Shown: positions 46,402-53,830 of the stretch, piece by piece
How the letters are laid out: the number at the start of each line of letters is the position of its first letter
How positions within the stretch are numbered: position 1 is the first letter of the stretch
NCBI GenBank assembly: GCA_904418995.1
Contig: CAJFQF010000009.1
Coordinates: 1-64,000 of the forward strand
Reading direction: 5' to 3'
Origin: Heritagella_A intestinalis
GTDB lineage: Bacteria; Bacillota; Clostridia; Oscillospirales; Acutalibacteraceae
Length of the DNA: 64,000 nt
Notes under the pieces: model-generated
What the model saw: the letters and a program-made list of their open reading frames with translations, nothing else
The model's database searches: none
What the model was told of the DNA's origin: nothing
Translations under genes and position numbers: made by a program

Positions 46402-47106
46402 ATGGCCAAAAAGTATTACGCAGTTCGAGCCGGGCGGCAAACCGGCGTGTTTCCTACCTGGGAGCAGTGCCGGGCCCAGGTGGAGGGGTTTTCCGGGGCC
46501 ATCTATAAGGGCTTCCCCACCCGGGAGGAAGCAGAGGCTTTTCTGACCGCCGGGATAGCTCCTGCAGGGAGCCTCTCCCCGTTAGCTCCGGTCTCCCCTC
46601 AAAAAACAGAAGAAGCGGCCCAGGCAGAGAGCCCCTCTCTGGGGGAGAGCTCCTCCCCGGCAGGGAGCCTTTCTCCGGCAGGGAGGGCGGCCTGCGCGGT
46701 TGCCTATGTAGACGGCAGCTATCATGCCGCTACCGGGGAATTCGCCTGCGGGGCCGTGGTTTTCTGGCAGGGGAAGGCCTTCACTTTTTCCAAAAAATTC
46801 AGCGACCCGGTGCTGTCCCCCATGCGCAATGTAGCCGGGGAAATCAAGGCCTCCGAGGCGGTGATGCGCTGGTGTTTGGAGCATCAGGTGCCGTCTTTGG
46901 AGATTCACCACGACTATGAGGGTATCGCCCGCTGGTGTACCGGGGAGTGGAAGGCCAACAAAGAGGGGACAAAGGCGTATCGGGATTTTTATCAGCAGGC
47001 GGCTCGCCGGATGGAGATTCGCTTTGTCAAGGTGAAGGGGCACTCCGGCGACCGCTATAACGACATGGCGGACAGCCTGGCCAAAAAGGCTTTGGGGATC
47101 TGCTGA
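46402..47106 (+). CDS. rnhA: Ribonuclease HI with N-terminal hybrid-binding domain
   Basis: A 234-residue protein. The first ~45 residues (KKYYAVRAGRQTGVFPTW, YKGFPTREEAEAFL) are the RNase H1 hybrid-binding (viroplasmin-like) domain. A proline/serine-rich linker (about 53-93) contains the repeat shared with mcsB. The catalytic domain follows, with YVDGSYH, GEIKASEAV, HHDYEGI and DMADSLAK supplying the four acidic residues. It degrades RNA in RNA-DNA hybrids. GAGG before the ATG is modest; an in-frame CTG at 46363 has AAAGGAG eight bases upstream and could add 13 residues. Confidence 0.92.
   Translation: MAKKYYAVRAGRQTGVFPTWEQCRAQVEGFSGAIYKGFPTREEAEAFLTAGIAPAGSLSPLAPVSPQKTEEAAQAESPSLGESSSPAGSLSPAGRAACAVAYVDGSYHAATGEFACGAVVFWQGKAFTFSKKFSDPVLSPMRNVAGEIKASEAVMRWCLEHQVPSLEIHHDYEGIARWCTGEWKANKEGTKAYRDFYQQAARRMEIRFVKVKGHSGDRYNDMADSLAKKALGIC
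46621..46690 (+). repeat. In-frame repeat in the RNase H linker, shared with mcsB
   Basis: AGAGAGCCCCTCTCTGG (46626-46642) and GGCAGGGAGCCT (46659-46670) match the reverse complement of mcsB 33346-33386. It encodes AESPSLGESSSPAGSLSPAG. Confidence 0.75.
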
Positions 47107-47124
47107 AAGAAAGGAAGTCAAATC

Positions 47125-47733
47125 ATGCGTCATCAAATGGATCCGGAATCCGTTATTCTGCAAACCGTGTTCGGGGAGCCGTCAGCGGCAAGCTGCTGGT
47201 TCATGATGAATTGGGCCCTTCTCCGGGAGAGCGGGGACGTCTCCCTGGATACCCTGTTGGAGCAGGCCCGGGCGGCCATCTCCGCCGTGGCCCTGAAAAA
47301 GCTCCTGGCGGAATTTTATAACCGCATGACCGAGTGCGGCAACGACATTGGCAGTATCGACGTCATCTCCGTGCTGGACGAGCTCTCCATTGGGGAAGAG
47401 GCGGTGTGGTTTCTGGCTGGCCAGGACAGCGGCGAGGACCCGGAGTTTTCGGAGATTCTCAACAGCCGGGACGACATCCACGATCTGCTGGAATACTTTC
47501 TCCGGCGGGAGGGCCGCGCCATTGCCCAGCGGATGTTGGAAACCTTTGACCCCTCCATGATCTTTGCCCAGATGCTGGCCACCGCCGTGGAGATAGAGGG
47601 TTTGGAGCCGGAGGAGTGCGCGTCCCCCGAAGTGTATCGGGAGGCGGTGGAGGCCTGCTTTGGCGAGCTGAATAATTTCTCTGTGGACTACGCGGTTTGC
47701 TACGAGTGGATCAGCGACGGCATGGAGCTGTGA
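47125..47733 (+). CDS. Protein of unknown function, 202 residues
   Basis: A predicted soluble, acidic, mostly helical protein. It begins MRHQMDPESVILQTVFGEP and contains LKKLLAEFYNRMTECGNDIG and FDPSMIFAQMLATAVEIEG. No signal peptide, membrane helix or catalytic motif is visible and I do not recognise a family. GAAAGGAAG lies before the ATG, and it starts 18 bases after rnhA, so it is probably in the same operon. Coding is supported by length, ribosome site and codon bias. Confidence 0.75.
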   Translation: MRHQMDPESVILQTVFGEPSAASCWFMMNWALLRESGDVSLDTLLEQARAAISAVALKKLLAEFYNRMTECGNDIGSIDVISVLDELSIGEEAVWFLAGQDSGEDPEFSEILNSRDDIHDLLEYFLRREGRAIAQRMLETFDPSMIFAQMLATAVEIEGLEPEECASPEVYREAVEACFGELNNFSVDYAVCYEWISDGMEL

Positions 47734-47833
47734 GATGGCCTGTGGGAATTTGCTTTTTCCCAGGAAGTGTGATATGATTATCGACAAATCCCGGCAGAAG
47801 GCGGGAAATTAGGCGAAAGGCGGGAAACGGAAT

Positions 47834-48340
47834 ATGCTCTATTGCCCCAAATGCAAGGCCCTGTGCGAGGATTCCGCAGTGCGCTGTCCCGAGTGTGGGC
47901 GGCGGAAACTGCGGGAGCCCACCCAACTGGACAAGGTGCTCCTGGTCACGGTGACGGAAATGGAGGCTCAGCGTCTGGAGCCGGTGATGAAGGCCAGCGG
48001 TATCCCCTATGAGATGCATCCTTCCAGCATTGAGGGCATCCCGTCCATTTATAATAGCGATGCCATCCTCTCGAACCAGAGCTTTTATGTGCTGCTCCCC
48101 CAGCTAGAGGAAGCGGAAAAGGTGGTTGCCAAGTTCCGCAAGGAGGAGGCAGACGCCGCCAAAAAAGCGGCAAAGGACCAGGGGCAACCCGAGGAGCCGG
48201 AGGAGGAAATGCCCCGGGGCAAGCGCATTTTTGTGCAGATCACCTCGGCTATCGCCTTTATTTTGTTGGTGTGGGCCGTTGTGGCCGCCACCGACTGGGC
48301 AGCCCAGAATTTGTGGTCCTGGCTTCAAAGCCTGCAATAA
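47834..48340 (+). CDS. Zinc-ribbon membrane protein
   Basis: A 168-residue protein. An N-terminal zinc ribbon (MLYCPKCKALCEDS, RCPECGRRKL) gives four cysteines, followed by a small alpha/beta part (DKVLLVTVTEMEAQRLEPVM; PYEMHPSS) like DUF2007-type domains, a charged helix and one C-terminal membrane helix (about 141-160). The active part therefore faces the cytoplasm. Function unknown. AAAGGCGGGAAACGG precedes the ATG. Confidence 0.75.
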   Translation: MLYCPKCKALCEDSAVRCPECGRRKLREPTQLDKVLLVTVTEMEAQRLEPVMKASGIPYEMHPSSIEGIPSIYNSDAILSNQSFYVLLPQLEEAEKVVAKFRKEEADAAKKAAKDQGQPEEPEEEMPRGKRIFVQITSAIAFILLVWAVVAATDWAAQNLWSWLQSLQ

Positions 48341-48354
48341 TTCCATGAAAAAAT

Positions 48355-48373
48355 CGGATACTATCCCTATCCG
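48355..48373. promoter_or_regulatory. Nested inverted repeat before metY
   Basis: CGGATA/TATCCG (48355-48373) encloses GGATA-C-TATCC. It lies 31 bases before the metY start and could be a repressor site; no S-box riboswitch is seen. Confidence 0.35.
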
Positions 48374-48403
48374 TTTCAATTCTCAAGCAAAGGAATGGTG
48401 AAT

Positions 48404-49678
48404 ATGAGCGATTACCGCATTGATACCAAGTGCATCCAGGAAGGCTATCATCCCGGCAACGGGGAGCCCCGGGTGGTGCCCATTGTGCAGAGCACAACGT
48501 ATACCTATGACAGCTCCGAGGCCATGGGCGACCTCTTTGACCTGAAGGCCGAGGGCTTCTTCTATACCCGTCTGGGCAACCCCACCATGGACGCTGTGGA
48601 AAAGAAGATTGCTGCCTTGGAAGGCGGCGTGGGCGCCATGCTCACCTCTTCCGGCCAGGCGGCTTCCCTGATTTCCATGCTGAACATCTGCCACGCCGGC
48701 GACCATGTGGTGGCTTCCAGCGCCATTTACGGCGGCACCTTCAACCTGATTTACAAGACTATGAAGGAAATGGGTATCGAGTCCACCTTTGTGGGCCCTG
48801 GCTGCACCCGGGAAGAGCTGGAAGCGGCGTTCCAGCCCAATACCCGCTGCGTGTTTGCCGAAACCCTCTCCAACCCGTCCCTGGTGGTCACGGATATCGA
48901 GATGTTTGCCCAGGAGGCCCACGCCCACGGCGTGCCCCTGATTGTGGACAACACCTTCCCCACCCCCATCAACTGCCGGCCCTTCGAGTTCGGCGCGGAT
49001 ATTGTCACCCACTCCACCAGCAAATATATGGACGGCCACGCCGTGCAGCTGGGGGGCGTTATTGTGGACAGCGGCAATTTTGATTGGAAGAACGGCAAGT
49101 TCCCCATGCTCACCGAGCCCGATGAGTCTTATCACGGCATTGTCTACACGGAGCAGTTCGGCAAAGCCGCGTATATTACCAAGGCCCGCACCCATCTCAT
49201 GCGGGATTTGGGCGCGCAGGCCAGCCCCCAAAACGCATTCCTGCTGAACCTTGGCCTGGAAACCCTGGCCCTGCGCATGGAGCGCCATTGCAGCAACGCT
49301 CTGCAGGTGGCGAAGTTCCTGGAAGGCCACGAGAAGGTCAGCTGGGTGAACTACCCCGGTCTGGAGTCCAGCCCCTACTACGCCCTGGCCCAGAAGTATA
49401 TGCCCAACGGCACCTGCGGCGTGGTTTCCTTTGGTGTTAAGGGCGGCCGGGAGGCAGCCACCCGGTTTATGGATAGCCTGGAAATGGCCTCCATTGTCAC
49501 CCATGTGGCGGACCTGCGCACCTGTGTCCTTCATCCGGCCAGCACTACCCACCGTCAGATGAACGACGAGCAGCTGGAAGAGGCCGGCGTGACCCCCGAT
49601 CTGATCCGCTTCTCCGTGGGCATCGAGAATCCGGCGGACATTATCGAGGACATCGCCCAGGCTCTGGCAAAGGTGTAA
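48404..49678 (+). CDS. metY: O-acetylhomoserine sulfhydrylase
   Basis: A 424-residue PLP enzyme of the Cys/Met metabolism family, making homocysteine (or cysteine) from O-acetylhomoserine and sulfide. YTRLGNPTMDAVEKKIAALEGG, MLTSSGQAA, VDNTFPTPINCRPFEFGADIV in parts, and the PLP lysine in THSTSKYMDGH are characteristic. AAAGGA nine bases before the ATG at 48404 favours it over the ATG at 48395. A cystathionine synthase or methionine gamma-lyase is possible, but length and blocks fit MetY best. Confidence 0.9.
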   Translation: MSDYRIDTKCIQEGYHPGNGEPRVVPIVQSTTYTYDSSEAMGDLFDLKAEGFFYTRLGNPTMDAVEKKIAALEGGVGAMLTSSGQAASLISMLNICHAGDHVVASSAIYGGTFNLIYKTMKEMGIESTFVGPGCTREELEAAFQPNTRCVFAETLSNPSLVVTDIEMFAQEAHAHGVPLIVDNTFPTPINCRPFEFGADIVTHSTSKYMDGHAVQLGGVIVDSGNFDWKNGKFPMLTEPDESYHGIVYTEQFGKAAYITKARTHLMRDLGAQASPQNAFLLNLGLETLALRMERHCSNALQVAKFLEGHEKVSWVNYPGLESSPYYALAQKYMPNGTCGVVSFGVKGGREAATRFMDSLEMASIVTHVADLRTCVLHPASTTHRQMNDEQLEEAGVTPDLIRFSVGIENPADIIEDIAQALAKV

Positions 49679-49715
49679 TCTTCCCAGAGAAATCATTTTA
49701 GAACTTTAGAGCATG

Positions 49716-49752
49716 AAAAAAGAGGCTGTCGGTTTTCCGGCAGCCTCTTTTG
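49716..49752. terminator. Bidirectional terminator, metY and DegT gene
   Basis: AAAAGAGGCTG pairs with CAGCCTCTTTT around CGG/CCG, with A and T runs on both sides, between convergent genes. Confidence 0.9.
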
Positions 49753-49767
49753 AATGGAAACGCTTCT

Positions 49768-50946
49768 TTATTTATGATACTTCTCCACAATATCCTGCAC
49801 CGCGTCGATGACGTACTGGACTTCTTCGTCGGTCATGGTGGGGTAGAGGGGCAGGGAAATAATGCGCTCGAAGTGCTTTTCCGTGTTGGGGAAATCCCCT
49901 TCCTGATAGCCAAAGCGATTGCGATAGGCGCTCATGAGATGCACCGGGATAAAGTGGACGCTGGTACCCACATTGCGCTCGTTGAGCTCCACAATAAACT
50001 GGTCCCGGTCAATGGTGAGCATCTCCGGGCGGATGCGCATGACGTAGAGATGCCAGCAGTGGGTGGCGTACTCCGGTACTTCCGGCATATCCAGAGCGTC
50101 CATGGGGACAAAGGCCTCCTGGTACCGGGCGGCAATGCGCAGGCGGCGGGCCTGCATATCCTCCAGGCGTTCCAGCTGGTGCAGGCCCAGGGCGGCCTGC
50201 ATATCAAACATATTGTATTTAAAGCCCGGTTCTACAATGTCGTATTTCCAGCTTCCGCCCTTGGCATAGCGGTTCCAGGCGTTGCGGCTCATGCCGTGGC
50301 TGGTGAGGATTCGCGCCCGATCGGCGATGTCATCCCGGTCGGTGACCAGCATCCCGCCCTCGCCGGTGCACAGGTTCTTGGTGGCGTAAAAGCTGTAGGA
50401 AGCGGTGCCCCGCAGGCCGTTGCCAATGAGCCGGCCCTTATAGCGGCTCCACAGAGCGTGGGCGGCGTCCTCCGAGACAAACAGCCCGTGCTCGTCGGCG
50501 ATTTCATAAATCCGGTCCAAATCGCACACTTGGCCGCTGTAGTGTACCGGCACAATGGCCCGGGTCCGGGAGGTGATCTTCTTTTCGATTTCCGCCGGGT
50601 CGATGCAGCCGGTGCGGTAGTCGATGTCGGCAAACACCGGGGTGGCCCCTGTATGCAGGATGGTGCTGGCTGTAGAGGCAAAGGTCATGGGGGTAGTGAT
50701 GACCTCGTCTCCCGGGCCAATATCCTGGGAGAGCAATGCCACATGGAGGGCGGCGGTGCAGGAGTTCACGGCCACTGCGTGCTTGGCCCCCAGATAAGCG
50801 GCAAACCGCTTTTCAAACTCTAAAGTTTTTGGCCCCTTGGCCAGCCAGCCGGAGCGCAGGGTATCCACTTCTTCGTTGATTTCCGCATCGGTGATGTCCG
50901 GCACATTATAGGGGATAAAGGTGTCCCTTTTTTGAAAATTTCCCAC
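49768..50946 (-). CDS. DegT/DnrJ/EryC1/StrS sugar aminotransferase
   Basis: A 392-residue PLP aminotransferase of the class acting on nucleotide-linked keto-sugars. LRSGWLAKGPKTLEFEKRFA near the start, the cofactor lysine in SFYATKNLCTGEGG and PGFKYNMFDMQAALGLHQL are family marks. The GTG at 50946 follows AAAGGCGGG by eight bases; the upstream ATG has no site. No other sugar-nucleotide gene is adjacent, so the product (surface glycan or spore-coat sugar) is open. Confidence 0.92.
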   Translation of the reverse strand: MGNFQKRDTFIPYNVPDITDAEINEEVDTLRSGWLAKGPKTLEFEKRFAAYLGAKHAVAVNSCTAALHVALLSQDIGPGDEVITTPMTFASTASTILHTGATPVFADIDYRTGCIDPAEIEKKITSRTRAIVPVHYSGQVCDLDRIYEIADEHGLFVSEDAAHALWSRYKGRLIGNGLRGTASYSFYATKNLCTGEGGMLVTDRDDIADRARILTSHGMSRNAWNRYAKGGSWKYDIVEPGFKYNMFDMQAALGLHQLERLEDMQARRLRIAARYQEAFVPMDALDMPEVPEYATHCWHLYVMRIRPEMLTIDRDQFIVELNERNVGTSVHFIPVHLMSAYRNRFGYQEGDFPNTEKHFERIISLPLYPTMTDEEVQYVIDAVQDIVEKYHK

Positions 50947-50979
50947 GGAGAAATCCCGCCTTTCCAAAAAGTAAAGCAA

Positions 50980-51156
50980 GTTTATGTAAGGGAAGTATAG
51001 CTTAATTTTGTGAATAAATTGTGAATTTAAAAGGAGAGGGCGAGATTTCTCTCGTTAAAATCAGGAGAAAAACGCAGATTATAGTCTTATTCAGGAAAAT
51101 TCAAAGCATTTTCCGGCGAAATTTCCGCATTTTCGCGAGAAAAGCCTGAAAATGCA
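50980..51156. other. Intergenic region with short repeated blocks
   Basis: No gene seen. GCATTTTCC, GCATTTTCG and the inverse GAAAATGC lie within 60 bases (51108-51156), just upstream of a strong promoter, and may be operator half-sites. A small stem GAGAG/CTCTC is near 51035. Confidence 0.4.
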
Positions 51157-51185
51157 TTGACAGACTTTTTTCTATTTGGTAAAAT
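51157..51185 (+). promoter_or_regulatory. Sigma-A promoter before the DUF4234 gene
   Basis: TTGACA (51157-51162), 17 bases, TAAAAT (51180-51185), about 130 bases before the gene. Confidence 0.82.
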
Positions 51186-51318
51186 ACTCTCGTAAGTATA
51201 CTTTTTTGTTCCCGGTAAGACTGCGACTAATGGGGTTCTGAAAGGTCTGAAAAAAGGTTTACTGTGCATGAACGAAAAGGTATAGATTTTTGTGCATATG
51301 TAAAGGAAGGGTATGGTT

Positions 51319-51690
51319 ATGAAAACAAGAAGTATTCCTGTCTGCATCATCCTCAGCATTGTCACCTGCGGCATCTATGCGCTCTACTGGTTCATTGTGC
51401 TGACTGATGACGTCAACCGCCTGTCCGGCCGGCAGCGCCCCTCCGGCGGCACGGCATTCCTGCTGGAACTGGTTACCTGCGGCATCTACGGCATTTACTG
51501 GGCATACCAGATGGGCGAGGCCCTGTACGCTGCGAAGGCCCAGCGGGGCTATGTGGGCAGCAGTAACAGCGTCCTCTACCTGATTCTGCAGCTGATTTTC
51601 CCCATTGTCGGTTGGTGCCTGATGCAGGATGAGGTCAACAAGCTCATCGTTGGCGACAACGGCGGCTTTGGCGGCTATGGCGGATATTGA
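51319..51690 (+). CDS. DUF4234-type membrane protein
   Basis: A 123-residue protein with three hydrophobic segments. IVTCGIYALYWFIVLTDDVN and LVTCGIYGIYWAYQMGEAL are two related copies of the DUF4234 pattern (TCGIYxxYW). The end is glycine- and tyrosine-rich (GGFGGYGGY). Function unknown. AAAGGAAGGG (51302-51311) fits the ATG at 51319 better than the ATG at 51313. The next gene overlaps by 14 bases and also encodes a small membrane protein. Confidence 0.82.
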   Translation: MKTRSIPVCIILSIVTCGIYALYWFIVLTDDVNRLSGRQRPSGGTAFLLELVTCGIYGIYWAYQMGEALYAAKAQRGYVGSSNSVLYLILQLIFPIVGWCLMQDEVNKLIVGDNGGFGGYGGY

Positions 51691-52093
51691 TTCCCGTCTC
51701 CGCCTGCAAAATCTGCTGAAAAAGGCGGCCCTGGTCCTTCTGATAGGACTGGGGTACGCCTTTTTTGCCAGTGTTTTTCACATTGCGATTCCCTGCCCCA
51801 TCCATGCCCTGACCGGGCTTTACTGCCCGGGGTGCGGGGTATCCCGGATGTGCCTGGCGTTGCTCCGGTTTGACTGGATGGAGGCGGCGCGGTATAATAT
51901 GGGAATCCTGGTGGCGGCGCCCTTTGGAGCGGCAGTGTTTCTTCCCCAGGCTGTGGGCTATGTGAAAACAGGGAGCACGGAAATGGCCCGTTGGCAGAAA
52001 GTCCTTTTGTGGGGGATGATTGCCTGGCTGCTGCTTTTCACGGTTTTGCGCAATTTGCCGGCCTTCTCCTTTTTAGCGCCGCCGGAGCTGTGA
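51677..52093 (+). CDS. DUF2752-type membrane protein
   Basis: A 138-residue protein with three membrane segments. The hallmark CPIHALTGLYCPGCGVSRMC (residues ~40-59) is the DUF2752 cysteine motif, followed by ALLRFDWMEAARYNMG. Function unknown; such proteins often neighbour DUF4234 genes. The ATG lies within the glycine/tyrosine codons of the previous gene, with 14 bases of overlap. Confidence 0.82.
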   Translation: MADIDSRLRLQNLLKKAALVLLIGLGYAFFASVFHIAIPCPIHALTGLYCPGCGVSRMCLALLRFDWMEAARYNMGILVAAPFGAAVFLPQAVGYVKTGSTEMARWQKVLLWGMIAWLLLFTVLRNLPAFSFLAPPEL

Positions 52094-52117
52094 TAATTTT
52101 TGAAAGGAAGGATTCCC

Positions 52118-53050
52118 ATGGTTGTAACCGTAACCTTTAACCCTGCGTTGGACTACATTGTCTATCTCCCCGAGCTGCGGCCCGGAAGCCTTGGCCGGGC
52201 CGTCAAGGAGACCATTGTCCCCGGCGGCAAGGGGCTGAATGTGTCGGTGGTGCTGGCCAATCTGGGAATTCCCAACCGGGCTTTGGGCTTTACCGCCGGT
52301 TTCACCGGGGCGGAGATTCGCCGCCTCATGGAGACTGCCGGCTGTGAGACGGATTTTATCTCTCTGCCGTCGGGCTTTTCCCGGATTAACGTGAAGGTCA
52401 AGGCTCAGGAGGAGAGCGAAATCAATGGCCGAGGTCCGGAAATCGGCCCCAAAGAGCTGGAAGCCCTGTATCGCCGCCTGGACGCTTTGCAGGAGGGGGA
52501 CTTCCTGGTGTTGGCCGGGAGCATTCCCGGTTCCTTGCCGGAGGACCTTTACGATCGGATTCTTCTGCGTTTGCAGGGGAAAGGGGTGGAAACCGTGGTG
52601 GATGCCGCCGGGGAATTGCTGCTCCGGGTGCTGCCCCATCATCCCTTCCTCATTAAGCCCAACCATTTGGAGCTGGGAGAACTTTTCAGCCGCAGCCTTT
52701 CCAGCCCGGAAGAGGTGGCCCAGTATGCCCGTCTCCTGCAAAAGCAGGGCGCCCGCAATGTGCTGGTTTCCATGGCCGGGGACGGCGCCTGCCTGGTGAC
52801 GGAAACGGGGGACACCTATTTCCTTTCCGCGCCCCAGGGGAAGGTGGTCAACTCCGTGGGGGCCGGGGACTCCATGCTGGCGGGATTCCTGGCAGGCTGG
52901 CTCCAAACCGGGGATTATGCCCAGGCCATGCGATTGGGGGTGGCTTCCGGCAGCGCTACGGCTTTCCAGGAGTGGCTGGCGTCCCGGGAGGAGATCCAGG
53001 CCCTGCTGGCAGGGAAAGTGATGCAGCCGGAGGGCCCGGCACAGCTCTGA
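52118..53050 (+). CDS. PfkB-family hexose-phosphate kinase (1-phosphofructokinase type)
   Basis: A 310-residue ribokinase-fold kinase. TFNPALDYIVYL at the start and PGGKGLNVSVVLANLG are typical of 1-phosphofructokinase and tagatose-6-phosphate kinase; the C-terminal VGAGDSMLAGFLAGW holds the catalytic aspartate and anion hole. No fructose PTS genes are adjacent, so FruK and LacC cannot be told apart by context. AAAGGAAGG precedes the ATG at 52118. Confidence 0.9.
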   Translation: MVVTVTFNPALDYIVYLPELRPGSLGRAVKETIVPGGKGLNVSVVLANLGIPNRALGFTAGFTGAEIRRLMETAGCETDFISLPSGFSRINVKVKAQEESEINGRGPEIGPKELEALYRRLDALQEGDFLVLAGSIPGSLPEDLYDRILLRLQGKGVETVVDAAGELLLRVLPHHPFLIKPNHLELGELFSRSLSSPEEVAQYARLLQKQGARNVLVSMAGDGACLVTETGDTYFLSAPQGKVVNSVGAGDSMLAGFLAGWLQTGDYAQAMRLGVASGSATAFQEWLASREEIQALLAGKVMQPEGPAQL

Positions 53051-53066
53051 AAAGGAGGCGTTTTGT

Positions 53067-53762
53067 TTGCAGTATGCCCAGGTGTTCAAGGGGAAGTTCC
53101 TGAAACGCCCCAACCGGTTTGTGGCCCATGTGGAAATGGAGGACGGCCATATAGAGGTCTGCCATGTGAAGAACACGGGCCGCTGCCGGGAGCTGCTGGT
53201 GCCCGGAGCGGCGGTGTATCTGGAAGAGGGGAAAAATCCCGGCAGGAAAACCCGCTTCTCTCTGATTGCCGTGGAAAAAGGGGAGCGGCTTATCAATATG
53301 GATTCCCAGGCCCCCAACCGGGCAGCCGGAGATTGGCTGGCCCAGGGGGGCCTTTTTGCGCCGGTGACCCTCCTCAAGCCGGAAACCCGGTATGGGGATT
53401 CCCGGTTTGACTTTTACGGGGAAAGCCGGAAGGGGGATATTCTGGAACGTCACTTTGTGGAAGTGAAGGGCGTAACCTTGGAGGAGGACGGCGTGGTTCG
53501 GTTTCCCGACGCCCCTACCCAGCGAGGCGCCCGACATCTCCGGGAGCTGTGCCGGTGCCAGGCAGAGGGCTATTTTGCCCATGTGCTCTTTGTGGTGCAG
53601 ATGGAGGGCGTATCGTACTTCGCTCCCAACGAAGCCACCGACCCAGACTTCGCCGCAGCCCTTCGGGAGGCAGCCGCCCAGGGCGTGGAGATTCGGGCCG
53701 TGGACTGCCGGGTAACGCCGGACACCATGACCATCCGGCAGGAGGTGCCGGTGCGTCTGTAA
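53067..53762 (+). CDS. sfsA: SfsA family protein
   Basis: A 231-residue protein with the SfsA layout: an OB-like N-part (GKFLKRPNRFVAHVEM; VKNTGRCRELLVPGA) and a nuclease-like C-part (FYGESRKGDILERHFVEVKGVTLEE; FPDAPTQRGARHL; VVQMEGVSYFAPN). Named for sugar-fermentation stimulation in Escherichia coli; the biochemical role is uncertain. The TTG at 53067 has AAAAGGAGG eight bases upstream. It is 16 bases after the PfkB gene. Confidence 0.93.
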   Translation: MQYAQVFKGKFLKRPNRFVAHVEMEDGHIEVCHVKNTGRCRELLVPGAAVYLEEGKNPGRKTRFSLIAVEKGERLINMDSQAPNRAAGDWLAQGGLFAPVTLLKPETRYGDSRFDFYGESRKGDILERHFVEVKGVTLEEDGVVRFPDAPTQRGARHLRELCRCQAEGYFAHVLFVVQMEGVSYFAPNEATDPDFAAALREAAAQGVEIRAVDCRVTPDTMTIRQEVPVRL

Positions 53763-53830
53763 CGGGTTCGGGATATTTCTCCGGATTTTGGCCATACTCT
53801 TTTTATCTCAAAGGGGAAGGGTGTGGCAAG

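Noticed and set aside
48300..48403. S-box (SAM) riboswitch before metY
   Set aside because: The leader is only about 60 bases and lacks the conserved S-box helices.
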